Shown here piece by piece: positions 28,401 to 36,958 of a stretch of 64,000 nt of DNA. Where the stretch lies: assembly GCF_001269925.1 (NCBI RefSeq), contig NZ_LHVO01000046.1, positions 186,001 to 250,000 on the forward strand, read 5' to 3'. Position numbers and translations under genes: made by a program. Source of the stretch: Pseudomonas sp. MIACH (GTDB lineage Bacteria > Pseudomonadota > Gammaproteobacteria > Pseudomonadales > Pseudomonadaceae). Each line of letters starts with the position of its first letter. Within the stretch, counting starts at the first letter, position 1. The notes under the pieces are model-generated. The model was not told the origin of the DNA, made no database searches, and worked only from the letters and a program-made list of their open reading frames with translations.

Positions 28401-28499
28401 TTGACCTTGTTCACCACGCCGGTGATCTACCTGTACTTCGATCGCCTTGGCCGCCGCTGGCGCAAAGAGCCGCAAAGCCTGGAGCCGGTTGAGTCATGA
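25398..28499 (+). CDS. mdtB: RND efflux pump subunit MdtB-like
   Basis: Inner-membrane resistance-nodulation-division pump of 1033 aa, a full-length HAE1-type protein. The N-terminus MNLSRLFILRPVATTLSMLA is the first transmembrane helix. TM4 carries GFVVDDAIVMLENI with the paired Asp residues of the proton relay. The second half shows LIGIVKKNAIMMIDFALDAE. ATGA overlaps couple it to mdtA and mdtC. MdtB and MdtC form a heterotrimer in known systems. Confidence 0.95.
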   Translation: MNLSRLFILRPVATTLSMLAIVLAGIIAYRLLPVSALPQVDYPTIRVMTLYPGASPDVMTSAVTAPLERQFGQMPGLTQMASTSSGGASVLTLRFNLDINMDVAEQQVQAAINAATNLLPKDLPAPPVYNKVNPADTPVLTLAITSKTMLLPKLNDLVDTRMAQKIAQISGVGMVSIAGGQRQAVRIKVNPEALAANGLNLSDVRTLIAASNVNQPKGNFDGPTRVSMLDANDQLVSPQQYAELILAYNNGAPLRLKDVAQIVDGAENERLAAWANENQAVLLNIQRQPGANVIEVVDRIKALLPSITDNLPAGLDVTVLTDRTQTIRASVTDVQHELLIAIALVVMVTFLFLRRVSATIIPSIAVPLSLVGTFGVMYLAGFSINNLTLMALTIATGFVVDDAIVMLENISRYIEEGETPLAAALKGAKQIGFTLISLTLSLIAVLIPLLFMADVVGRLFREFAITLAVAILISLVVSLTLTPMMCARLLKREPKEEEQSRFYKASGAWIDWLIEAYGRKLQWVLRHQPLTLLVAIATLGLTVVLYLVVPKGFFPVQDTGVIQGISEAPQSISFAAMSQRQQELAKIILTDPAVQSLSSYIGVDGDNATLNSGRLLINLKPHGQRDLSAAQVITRLQPQIDKLVGIRLFMQPVQDLTIEDRVSRTQYQFSMSSPDADLLALWSGKLVHTLSQMPELTDVASDLQDKGLQVYLVIDRDAASRLGVSVSTITDALYDAFGQRQISTIYTQASQYRVVLQAQSGETLGPAALNQIHVKTTDGGQVRLSSLAHVEQRQAQLAIAHIGQFPAVMMSFNLAPGVALGKGVELINQAQKDIGMPVGVQTQFQGAAQAFEASLSSTLLLILAAVVTMYIVLGVLYESYIHPITILSTLPSAAVGALLALLLSGNDLGMIAIIGIILLIGIVKKNAIMMIDFALDAERNQGLDPQTAIYQAALLRFRPILMTTLAALFGAVPLMLATGSGAELRQPLGLVMVGGLLVSQVLTLFTTPVIYLYFDRLGRRWRKEPQSLEPVES

Positions 28500-31400
28500 A
28501 CCTGTCCGGACCTTTCATTCGCCGGCCGGTCGCCACCCTGCTGCTGAGCCTGGCGATCATGTTGCTGGGCGGTGTCAGCTTCAACCTGCTGCCGGTGTCG
28601 CCGCTGCCACAGATCGATTTCCCGGTGATCGTGGTCTCGGCCAGCCTGCCGGGCGCCAGCCCCGAGGTGATGGCATCCACAGTGGCCACGCCGCTGGAGC
28701 GCTCCTTCGGCACGATTGCCGGCATCACCACCATGAGCAGCAATTCAAGCCAGGGCTCCACCCGGGTGATCCTGGCGTTCGACTCCGACCGGGACATCAA
28801 CGGCGCCGCGCGGGAAGTGCAGGCCGCGATCAATGCTTCGCGCAACCTGCTGCCCAGCGGCATGCGCAGCATGCCCACCTACAAGAAGATCAACCCGTCC
28901 CAGGCACCGATCATGGTGCTGTCGCTGACCTCGGACGTGTTGCAGAAGGGCCAGTTGTACGACCTGGCCTCGACCATCCTCTCCCAAAGCCTGTCCCAGG
29001 TGCCGGGCGTGGGCGAAGTGCAGATCGGCGGCAGCTCCCTGCCTGCAGTGCGTATCGAACTGGAGCCCAAGGCCCTCGACCAGTACGGCGTGGCCCTGGA
29101 CGACGTGCGCAACACTATCGCCAATGCCAACCAGCGCCGGCCCAAGGGCTCCCTGGAAGACAGCGAGCGCAACTGGCAGATCCAGGCCAACGACCAGTTG
29201 GAAAAGGCCAAGGACTACGAGCCGCTGCTGATCCGCTACCAGGACGGCGCCGCCCTGCGCCTGAAGGACGTGGCAAAGATCAGCGACGGCGTCGAAGACC
29301 GCTACAACAGTGGCTTCTTCAACAACGATTCGGCGGTGCTGCTGGTGATCAACCGCCAGTCCGGCGCCAACATCATCGAGACCGTCAGGCAGATCAAGGC
29401 ACAGCTGCCGGCCTTGCAGGCGGTGCTGCCGTCCAGCGTCAAGCTCAGCCTGGCGATGGACCGTTCGCCGGTGATCACCGCCACCTTGCATGAAGCCGAG
29501 ATGACCTTGCTGATTGCCGTGGGGCTGGTGATCCTGGTGGTGTACCTGTTCCTCGGCAACTTCCGCGCTTCGCTGATTCCAACCCTGGCGGTGCCGGTGT
29601 CGTTGGTGGGCACGTTCGCGATCATGTACCTGTACGGTTTCTCGCTGAACAACTTCTCGCTGATGGCGCTGATCCTGGCCACCGGCCTGGTGGTGGACGA
29701 TGCCATTGTGGTGCTGGAGAACATTTCCCGGCATATCGACGCCGGCGTGCCGCCGATGAAAGCGGCGTACCTGGGGGCCGAGGAAGTCGGCTTTACCTTG
29801 CTGTCGATGAACGTGTCGTTGGTGGCGGTATTCCTTTCGATCCTGTTCATGGGCGGGATCGTCACCAACCTGTTCCGCGAGTTTTCCATCACCTTGTCGG
29901 CGGCCATCATCGTGTCGCTGATCGTGTCGCTGACGTTGACGCCGATGCTCTGCGCCCGTTGGCTCAAGCCCCACGTAAAAGGGCAGATGACCGGCCTGCA
30001 ACGCTGGAGCCAGAAGATCAACGACCGCATGGTCGCCGGCTACGCCACCAGCCTGGACTGGGTGCTGCGCCACCGCCGCCTGACCTTGCTCAGCCTGTTG
30101 CTGACCATTGGCGTGAACGTGGCGCTGTACGTGGTAGTCCCCAAAACCTTTATGCCGCAACAGGACACCGGCCAATTGATCGGTTTTGTGCGCGGCGATG
30201 ACGGCCTGTCGTTCAGCGTCATGCAGCCGAAGATGGAAACCTTCCGCAAGGCGGTACTCAACGACCCGGCGGTGCTCAGCGTGGCCGGCTTTATCGGCGG
30301 CAACAACGGCACCAACAACGCCGTGATGCTGGTCCGCCTCAAGCCCATCAGCGAACGCAAGGTGTCCGCCCAGGCGGTGATCGAGCGTCTGCGCAAGGAT
30401 GTACCGCTGGTGCCGGGCGGGCGCCTGTTCCTGATGGCCGACCAGGACCTGCAATTTGGCGGCAGCCGTGACCAGACCAGCGCGCAGTATTCCTACATCC
30501 TGCAAAGTGGCGACCTCGCCGCGCTGCGCCTGTGGTACCCGAAAGTCGTGGCTGCGCTGCGCGAGCTGCCGGAACTGACCGCCATCGACGCCCGTGAAGG
30601 GCGCGGCGCGGCCCAGGTCACGCTGATTGTCGACCGCGACCAGGCCAAGCGCCTGGGCATCGATATGGACATGGTCACCGCCGTACTCAATAACGCCTAC
30701 AGCCAGCGGCAGATCTCCACCATCTACGACAGCCTCAACCAGTACCAGGTGGTGATGGAGGTCAACCCCAAATACGCCCAGGACCCGATCACCCTCAACC
30801 AGATGCAGGTGATCACCTCTACCGGCGCACGGGTGCCGTTGTCGACCATTGCCCATTACGAAAACAGCCTGGCGGATGATCGCGTCAGCCACGAAGGCCA
30901 GTTCGCCTCGGAAAACATCGCTTTCGACATGGCGCCCGGGGTCACGGTGGAGCAGGGCACGGCGGCCATCGAGCGGGCGATTGCCAAGGTTGGCCTGCCG
31001 GAAGATGTGATCGCGAAGATGGCCGGCACCGCCGATGCATTTGCCGCCACGCAGAAGGGCCAGCCGTTCATGATCCTCGGCGCGCTGGTGGCGGTGTACC
31101 TGGTGCTGGGCATTCTGTATGAGAGCTACATTCATCCGTTGACGATCCTCTCGACCCTGCCGTCGGCCGGCGTCGGCGCCATGCTCGCCATCTACCTGAC
31201 GGGGGGCGAATTCAGCCTGATTTCCTTGCTGGGCTTGTTCCTGCTGATCGGCGTGGTGAAGAAGAACGCGATCCTGATGATCGACCTGGCCCTGCAGCTG
31301 GAACGTAACGAAGGCATGGGGCCGCTGGAATCGATTCGCAGCGCCTGCCTGTTGCGTCTGCGGCCGATCCTGATGACCACGCTGGCGGCCATCCTCGGCG

Positions 31401-31603
31401 CCTTGCCCTTGCTGCTGGGCACCGGCGATGGCGCGGAAATGCGCCATCCCCTGGGCCTGACCATCATTGGCGGGCTGATCTTCAGCCAGGTCCTGACCCT
31501 CTATACCACCCCGGTGGTTTACCTCTATCTCGACCGCGCGCGCCACCGCTTCAACGCCTGGCGCGGCGTGCGTACCGATGCTGCCCTGGACACTGCGCTA
31601 TGA
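28496..31603 (+). CDS. mdtC: RND efflux pump subunit MdtC-like
   Basis: Second RND pump protein, 1035 aa, starting MNLSGPFIRRPVATLLLSLA. It has the relay motif TGLVVDDAIVVLENISRHID and the equivalent IGVVKKNAILMIDLALQLE in the second half. It is clearly paralogous to mdtB, and the two are expected to assemble together. It overlaps both neighbours by 4 bp. Confidence 0.95.
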   Translation: MNLSGPFIRRPVATLLLSLAIMLLGGVSFNLLPVSPLPQIDFPVIVVSASLPGASPEVMASTVATPLERSFGTIAGITTMSSNSSQGSTRVILAFDSDRDINGAAREVQAAINASRNLLPSGMRSMPTYKKINPSQAPIMVLSLTSDVLQKGQLYDLASTILSQSLSQVPGVGEVQIGGSSLPAVRIELEPKALDQYGVALDDVRNTIANANQRRPKGSLEDSERNWQIQANDQLEKAKDYEPLLIRYQDGAALRLKDVAKISDGVEDRYNSGFFNNDSAVLLVINRQSGANIIETVRQIKAQLPALQAVLPSSVKLSLAMDRSPVITATLHEAEMTLLIAVGLVILVVYLFLGNFRASLIPTLAVPVSLVGTFAIMYLYGFSLNNFSLMALILATGLVVDDAIVVLENISRHIDAGVPPMKAAYLGAEEVGFTLLSMNVSLVAVFLSILFMGGIVTNLFREFSITLSAAIIVSLIVSLTLTPMLCARWLKPHVKGQMTGLQRWSQKINDRMVAGYATSLDWVLRHRRLTLLSLLLTIGVNVALYVVVPKTFMPQQDTGQLIGFVRGDDGLSFSVMQPKMETFRKAVLNDPAVLSVAGFIGGNNGTNNAVMLVRLKPISERKVSAQAVIERLRKDVPLVPGGRLFLMADQDLQFGGSRDQTSAQYSYILQSGDLAALRLWYPKVVAALRELPELTAIDAREGRGAAQVTLIVDRDQAKRLGIDMDMVTAVLNNAYSQRQISTIYDSLNQYQVVMEVNPKYAQDPITLNQMQVITSTGARVPLSTIAHYENSLADDRVSHEGQFASENIAFDMAPGVTVEQGTAAIERAIAKVGLPEDVIAKMAGTADAFAATQKGQPFMILGALVAVYLVLGILYESYIHPLTILSTLPSAGVGAMLAIYLTGGEFSLISLLGLFLLIGVVKKNAILMIDLALQLERNEGMGPLESIRSACLLRLRPILMTTLAAILGALPLLLGTGDGAEMRHPLGLTIIGGLIFSQVLTLYTTPVVYLYLDRARHRFNAWRGVRTDAALDTAL

Positions 31604-33165
31604 CCGATTCAACTAACGCCAATGCACTGCGGTCTTCCGACACGGCACTCATCCCCGTAGGAGCGAGCTTGCTCGCAAAAAAACGGCAGGCCCCGCGTTC
31701 ATTCAGGCTCGGCGCGTTATCGTTAGCGACCTTCGCGAGCAAGCTCGCTCCTACAGTGGGGTTGGCGTTATTGCTCAGCGCCTGCGCCGTCGGCCCCGAC
31801 TACCATCGCCCGGAAGTCACCGAGCCTGCGCAATTCAAGGAAGCCCAGGGCTGGCGCCAGGCTACACCTAGCGATTCCCTGGCCCGTGGCGCCTGGTGGG
31901 AGTTGTATGGCGACCGCCAACTCAACGACCTGGTACTGCGCTTGAACAATTCCAACCAGACCGTGGCCCAGGCGGAAGCGCGTTTTCGCCAGGCCCAGGC
32001 CCTGGTGCGCAGCTCACGCGGGGCGTTTTACCCCACCGTCGACCTGAGCGCCGGTAAAACCCGTGCCAGCCAGGGCACCGGCAGCAGCAGCGCCAGCCTC
32101 AGCAGTTCCAGCAGCGGCATCCGCGACACCCTCAATGCGCAGCTTGGCGTGAGCTGGGAAGCCGATATCTGGGGCAAGTTGCGCCGTGGCCTGGAGGCCA
32201 ACGAGGCCAGCGCCGAAGCCAGCTCGGCAGACTTGGCGGCGATGCGCCTGAGCCAACAGTCGGAACTGGTGCAAAGCTACCTGCAACTGCGGGTGATGGA
32301 TGAACAGACCCGCCTGCTGCAAGCCACGCTGGACACCTACCAGCGCTCCCTGCAAATGACTGAAAACCAGTACCGCGCCGGGGTTTCCGGCAAGGACGCG
32401 GTGGCCCAGGCGCAAACCCAGCTCAAGACCACCCAGGCCAGCCTGATCGACTTGATCTGGCAGCGCGCCCAGTTGGAAAACGCCATCGCCGTATTGATTG
32501 GCGAAGCGCCCGCCAACTTCAACCTGGCGGTGAGCAATGACATCCCGGCACTGCCGCAGATTCCCGTAGGCCTGCCGTCGCAATTGCTCGAACGTCGCCC
32601 GGATATCGCCTCGGCCGAGCGCTCGGTGATCGCCGCCAACGCCAATATCGGCGTGGCCAAGGCCGCCTATTATCCGGACCTGACGCTGAGCCTGGCCGGC
32701 GGCTACTCCAGCAGCACCTATGCCGACTGGATCAGCCTGCCGAACCGCTTCTGGTCGGTAGGGCCGAAACTGGCCATGACCCTGTTCGACGGCGGCCAGC
32801 GCTCGGCGGAAGTCGACCGCACCGTGGCGTCCTACGACGAAACCGTGGCCAAGTACCGCCAGACCGTGCTCGACGGCTTCCGTGAAGTGGAAAACTACAT
32901 GGTCCAGCTCAAGGTGCTGGAAGACGAGGCGGTGGTCAGCAACGAAGCGCTTGAGGCCGCGCGTGAATCGCTGCGGTTGACCCAGAACCAGTACAAGGCC
33001 GGGCTGATTGCCTACCTGGATGTGGTGACAGTCCAGGCCACCGCCCTGAGTAATGAGCGCACCGTGTTGACCTTGCTGCAAACGCGCCTGGTGGCCAGCG
33101 TGCAACTGATCGCCGCACTGGGCGGTGGCTGGGATGGGCAGACGCCGATTGCCGAGAAGGATTGA
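31600..33165 (+). CDS. Outer-membrane factor lipoprotein of the MdtABC pump (NodT family)
   Basis: TolC-like outer-membrane channel, 521 aa. The mature part begins CAVGPDYHRPEVTEPAQF, the usual N-terminus of OprM/NodT lipoproteins, with lipobox LSAC at residues 59-62. The two OEP repeats are visible (LVQSYLQLRVMDEQTRLL and ERRPDIASAERSVIAANANIGVAKAA). The first 61 residues are unusually long for a signal peptide. Bases 31654-31756 within them are a facing pair of REP elements translated in frame (VGASLLAKK and FASKLAPT). An in-frame GTG at 31756 would give a very short leader lacking basic residues, so I keep the ATG at 31600, which overlaps mdtC by 4 bp. Confidence 0.9.
   Translation: MTDSTNANALRSSDTALIPVGASLLAKKRQAPRSFRLGALSLATFASKLAPTVGLALLLSACAVGPDYHRPEVTEPAQFKEAQGWRQATPSDSLARGAWWELYGDRQLNDLVLRLNNSNQTVAQAEARFRQAQALVRSSRGAFYPTVDLSAGKTRASQGTGSSSASLSSSSSGIRDTLNAQLGVSWEADIWGKLRRGLEANEASAEASSADLAAMRLSQQSELVQSYLQLRVMDEQTRLLQATLDTYQRSLQMTENQYRAGVSGKDAVAQAQTQLKTTQASLIDLIWQRAQLENAIAVLIGEAPANFNLAVSNDIPALPQIPVGLPSQLLERRPDIASAERSVIAANANIGVAKAAYYPDLTLSLAGGYSSSTYADWISLPNRFWSVGPKLAMTLFDGGQRSAEVDRTVASYDETVAKYRQTVLDGFREVENYMVQLKVLEDEAVVSNEALEAARESLRLTQNQYKAGLIAYLDVVTVQATALSNERTVLTLLQTRLVASVQLIAALGGGWDGQTPIAEKD
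31654..31756. repeat. Facing REP pair inside the outer-membrane factor gene
   Basis: Arms CCGTAGGAGCGAGCTTGCTC and GAGCAAGCTCGCTCCTACAG, the same family as the pair at 5824-5910, here inside a coding sequence. The frame stays open through both copies and the spacer. Confidence 0.88.
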
Positions 33166-33172
33166 TGACCCG

Positions 33173-33640
33173 TCAAGTTGGGGCGTTGACCTGGCTGTGG
33201 GCCCTGAGCTTGCGCCGACGCTTGACCCGCAACATGCTGGTGTAGCGGCGGTGGTTTTTTGAATTGAGGACCAGGACGTAGATCAAGGCCGAGATGAGCG
33301 TGGATAGGTTGAGCAGCGTGGGTGGGTGGCTGGCCAGATAACCTATCGCCAATAGAATATTCACGATCGCCACGAGCATGAGTACCCAGGGCGCATAACG
33401 AAACCCTTGGCATAGCATTATTTGTCCAGCGTTAAAGACTAAACAAAGCGCCATGCCGGCTGCAAAAGCGTATTCATTGGGCAAGTGATGGCTTTCTGCG
33501 TAGTACGCCAGGCTAAGTGACATGTTAGCGGCGATATTGTTGAGACTAAGCAATAGAGCACCGCCGAACGACGGCAAGAATCGATACGCATAACGGCGCC
33601 ATATTCGATACTCGCGCAGAGGGTCGGTGTAATCAGTCAT
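33173..33640 (-). CDS. Four-helix membrane protein, possible immunity protein
   Basis: 155-aa protein with about four transmembrane segments (FGGALLLSLNNIAANMSLSL, FAAGMALCLVFNAGQIML, WVLMLVAIVNILLAIGYL, LSTLISALIYVLVLN) and a basic C-terminal tail (RVKRRRKLRAHSQ). I do not recognise a family. The ATG at 33640 overlaps the end of the upstream gene by 8 bp (ATGACTGA), so it is translationally coupled to it. The pairing suggests an immunity or partner function for the upstream hydrophobic protein, which is inference. It ends 7 bp from the convergent efflux gene. Confidence 0.72.
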   Translation of the reverse strand: MTDYTDPLREYRIWRRYAYRFLPSFGGALLLSLNNIAANMSLSLAYYAESHHLPNEYAFAAGMALCLVFNAGQIMLCQGFRYAPWVLMLVAIVNILLAIGYLASHPPTLLNLSTLISALIYVLVLNSKNHRRYTSMLRVKRRRKLRAHSQVNAPT

Positions 33641-34556
33641 GGCTGTCGAACTCCTCATACAGGGCAATAAGCAGGTGGCTGATATTCCCTGACAGCGCGC
33701 TGCCAGTAACCGATAGGGTCGCTCCGATTTGATCTTTGATTTGAGTGAGGATGTCCTGGCGTAATTGTGGATTGCTATACCGTTTGGGTAACTCCCCGGC
33801 GAGCTGTTTCAGCCGGACGATTTCGAATGGATGGCGGGGATTTTTAAGCCGCAGGATTTCGTCCGTTAACGTTGCCCGTTCCTGACGGCTCATGGCCCGC
33901 AGGATGTCCGTCATGTGGCGCCCCGTCGAACGCCGTATGGCCAACACTGATTTGACCGCAGCGAAGCTGCTGGAGCCTGCTCCCACAAGTGAGATACCGT
34001 CTAAGGCAAGCGTCGTTGCCTGATACCACCTTAACGTGTCGTAGTGATCATTCAGGGCGGGATTGATTAACTCGTTTCGGGTCCTCCATAAACTGTTCAA
34101 ACACTGTGCCCCACTGGCCGCTGTCCCGACAAAAGCGATGTAGGTCAATACGAGGCTCGCACCTAGGGTAAATGGCGCTGCCGCGATACCCGTCTTCGCC
34201 ACGATGTAGCTAATCACAGCTCCGCCGCAGGAAATCACCATCCCCGATGCCTCCTTCCATAGCTGTGATTCACGCGGGGAACGTGCCGCCAGTTCTGCAT
34301 ATTCGTCGGCAGTCTTAATAGGCCCGGCCGCCTCGCGCAAAATCACCCGTTTGGGCTTGATACTGCACAGCGGCACAAACTCGCGTAACACTGTTACCTG
34401 GTAGTCGCTGCCGATATGCACCACTCCAGCACCAACGATGCCGGGGTCGGCGTCGATGGTTCGATAGAGTTCGGGCAGGTCCAACAGACTCATGAGTCGT
34501 TGACGGGTGGTGGAGTGTGCATCCGGCACACCGCTACGCAGGAAATCGCTTGGCAT
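33633..34556 (-). CDS. Unknown protein with glycine-rich hydrophobic core, candidate membrane-active toxin
   Basis: 307 aa. A soluble N-terminal part is followed by a central stretch rich in Gly, Ala and Ser with three possible membrane helices, around MVISCGGAVISYIVAKTGIA, FTLGASLVLTYIAFVGTAAS and LALDGISLVGAGSSSFAAV. A charged helical region (RHMTDILRAMSRQERATLTD) comes before a weakly hydrophobic C-terminus. No signal peptide is present. The arrangement resembles membrane-disrupting interbacterial effectors followed by a multi-helix immunity gene, but no defined family motif is seen. The start is uncertain: AAAGG directly abuts the ATG at 34556, and an ATG at 34493 (MSLLDLPELYRT) is an alternative. 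Confidence 0.68.
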   Translation of the reverse strand: MPSDFLRSGVPDAHSTTRQRLMSLLDLPELYRTIDADPGIVGAGVVHIGSDYQVTVLREFVPLCSIKPKRVILREAAGPIKTADEYAELAARSPRESQLWKEASGMVISCGGAVISYIVAKTGIAAAPFTLGASLVLTYIAFVGTAASGAQCLNSLWRTRNELINPALNDHYDTLRWYQATTLALDGISLVGAGSSSFAAVKSVLAIRRSTGRHMTDILRAMSRQERATLTDEILRLKNPRHPFEIVRLKQLAGELPKRYSNPQLRQDILTQIKDQIGATLSVTGSALSGNISHLLIALYEEFDSHD

Positions 34557-34808
34557 CCTTTCACCGGTGAGTCGATAGAGGTGAAAGAGCCTGGGGAATA
34601 GTTCCCGGTTTTTATGTCAGGCCATTCGCTATGTTTTGTAGGATCATGCCTGCCAGTTATCTGATGCTTTTGAGTCGGTGAATTGACGTCAAATTGCCAC
34701 TAGTGGCCCTCTGATAATTAATCAACTGTCCAAGAATTATTCTCGCTACAATTGCCAGCTTTGCCACTTGGTACGGGCGTTTCAGGTCCGTTGCCCACGA
34801 GAAGTCCC

Positions 34809-36905
34809 ATGCTCATCGGTAGCTATTCACCCTCGCTGGTCGTTATTTCCCTGTTTGTCGCGATCCTTGCTTCCTACACCGCGCTGGACCTCAGCGGCCG
34901 CATTGCAACGGCCAGGGGCCGTGCTGTCTATTTGTGGATAGCCGGCGGGGCCATGGCGATGGGTGTGGGGGTGTGGTCCATGCACTTTATCGGCATGCTG
35001 GCGTTGCGCTTGCCATTTGCGCTGGGCTTTGACGTGGGTATCACCGCTTTGTCGTTGTTGATTGCGGTGCTGTCCAGCGGCTTCGCGTTATGGCTGGTCA
35101 ACCAACCCCGTCTGCCAGCCTGGCAACTGGCGTTTGGCGCGCTGGTCATGGGCAGCGGTATCGCCAGCATGCACTACACCGGCATGGCCGCGATGCGTAT
35201 GACGCCGGGCATCGACTACGACCCCACGCTGTTCGGTGCTTCTTTACTGATAGCAGTGGTCGCTTCCGGCGCCGCGCTGTGGATCGCGTTCAACCTGCGC
35301 CGTAATACCCCGTTCGTGCGCCTGGCCCGAGGCGGGGCGGCGGTGGTGATGGGGTTTGCCATCGTCGGCATGCACTACACCGGTATGGCGGCGGCCCGTT
35401 TTGCCGATGAAAGCTTCTGTGGTGCGGCATTGGACGGCTTGAGCGGCAATGGCCTGGATAATCTGGTATTGGTCACCACCCTGGCGGTGCTGGCGATTGC
35501 ATTGCTCACTTCGTTGCTCGATGCCCGTCTGGAAGCACGCACCGCGGTGCTCGCCGACTCGCTGACCCTGGCCAACCAGGAACTGACTCACCTGGCCCTG
35601 CACGACATGCTCACAGGCCTGCCCAACCGCACGTTGTTGGCGGATCGCATTCAACAGGCCATTGAAGCGGTAAAAGAGCAGGGCGGTTGCTTCGCCTTGA
35701 TGTTTATCGACCTGGACGGCTTCAAGCCGGTCAACGATGCCTTTGGTCATCACATGGGCGACCAGTTGTTGCGCGAAGTCGGCCTGCGCCTGCGCGAAGA
35801 CCTGCGCAGCCATGACACCCTGGCGCGTATCGGTGGTGACGAGTTTGTCTTGCTGGTGCAGTTGACGCAGCCCGACGATGCCCTTGGCCTCGCCGAACGC
35901 CAGGTGATGTTGATCAACCGGGCGTTCCAAGTGGCCGAGCATGAGTTGAAAATTTCCGCCAGCCTCGGCATCGCGATGTTCCCGGGCAACGGTAACAACC
36001 CCCAGGAACTGTTGATGAACGCCGACGCCGCCATGTACCACGCCAAAGGCATGGGCAAGAACGGCTACAGCTTTTTTGATGTGTCGATGAACACCAATGC
36101 GCGCAAGCAATTGCAGTTGCTGCAAGACCTGCGCAATGCCCTTGAGCAAGAGCAATTTCGTCTGTATTACCAGCCCAAGTTTGATGCAATCAGTGGCATC
36201 CCGGTAGGGGCCGAAGCGCTGGTGCGCTGGGAGCATCCGCAACAAGGCTTGTTGTTGCCGGCGACCTTTATCGAACTGGCGGAAAAAACCGGCTTGATCA
36301 TCCCCATCGGCGAATGGGTGCTCAATGAAGCCTGCCGCCAAATGAGCGTGTGGTACGCCCAGGGTTATGAGCACTGGCGCATCGCGGTGAACTTGTCGGC
36401 GTTGCAGTTCTGCCACGCCGGGCTGGTCAACAGCGTGGCCGGCGCACTTGCCCGGCACCGATTACCGGCCAACAGCCTGACCCTGGAGATCACCGAGACC
36501 ACCGCCATGAGCGATGCCGATGCGAGCATGACGGTGTTGCAGCAGCTGTCGGACATGGGGGTGGACCTGTCCATCGACGATTTCGGCACCGGCTATTCCA
36601 GCCTGATGTACCTCAAGCGTCTGCCGGCCAACGAGCTGAAGATCGACCGCGGTTTTGTGCGGGACCTGGAGCACGACAGCGACGACGCGGCCATCGTTTC
36701 GGCCATCGTCGCGCTCGGCCAGGCGCTGGGGCTGAGGATTGTCGCTGAAGGGGTGGAGACCGATGTGCAACAGAGCTTCCTCACGCGGCTGGGCTGCAAC
36801 TCCCTGCAAGGCTATCTGCTTGGCCATCCGCTGCCGGCAGACAGCTTCATGGCCGATATCCAGCGCGCCGAAGACGCAGCAATGCCTGACAAAAGCCGTG
36901 CATGA
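34809..36905 (+). CDS. MHYT-GGDEF-EAL membrane protein (c-di-GMP turnover)
   Basis: About 698 aa. The N-terminal MHYT sensor domain has seven membrane segments and the three signature motifs SMHFIGM, SMHYTGM and GMHYTGM, thought to bind a metal and sense a gas or redox state. A GGDEF domain follows with an intact RIGGDEFVLL. The EAL domain has EALVRWEHP, NLSALQF and DDFGTGYSSLMYLKRLP, so both synthesis and hydrolysis of cyclic di-GMP are possible. The ATG at 34809 (MLIGSYSPSLVV) gives the family N-terminus; the frame is open from 34752. The next gene follows after 53 bp. Confidence 0.93.
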   Translation: MLIGSYSPSLVVISLFVAILASYTALDLSGRIATARGRAVYLWIAGGAMAMGVGVWSMHFIGMLALRLPFALGFDVGITALSLLIAVLSSGFALWLVNQPRLPAWQLAFGALVMGSGIASMHYTGMAAMRMTPGIDYDPTLFGASLLIAVVASGAALWIAFNLRRNTPFVRLARGGAAVVMGFAIVGMHYTGMAAARFADESFCGAALDGLSGNGLDNLVLVTTLAVLAIALLTSLLDARLEARTAVLADSLTLANQELTHLALHDMLTGLPNRTLLADRIQQAIEAVKEQGGCFALMFIDLDGFKPVNDAFGHHMGDQLLREVGLRLREDLRSHDTLARIGGDEFVLLVQLTQPDDALGLAERQVMLINRAFQVAEHELKISASLGIAMFPGNGNNPQELLMNADAAMYHAKGMGKNGYSFFDVSMNTNARKQLQLLQDLRNALEQEQFRLYYQPKFDAISGIPVGAEALVRWEHPQQGLLLPATFIELAEKTGLIIPIGEWVLNEACRQMSVWYAQGYEHWRIAVNLSALQFCHAGLVNSVAGALARHRLPANSLTLEITETTAMSDADASMTVLQQLSDMGVDLSIDDFGTGYSSLMYLKRLPANELKIDRGFVRDLEHDSDDAAIVSAIVALGQALGLRIVAEGVETDVQQSFLTRLGCNSLQGYLLGHPLPADSFMADIQRAEDAAMPDKSRA

Positions 36906-36958
36906 CGGTTAGTATCGGATCCAACCCTTACACCGGCTTGGATCAGGAGACCGCACGC

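Noticed and set aside
28745..31546. 933-codon open frame antisense to mdtC
   Set aside because: Same composition bias as other antisense frames, no ribosome site, and the sense gene is a clear RND pump.
34557..34620. Possible hrp box upstream of the 307-aa gene
   Set aside because: AGTTCC is present but the partner reads AGAGGTG instead of TNNGTGG at the right spacing.
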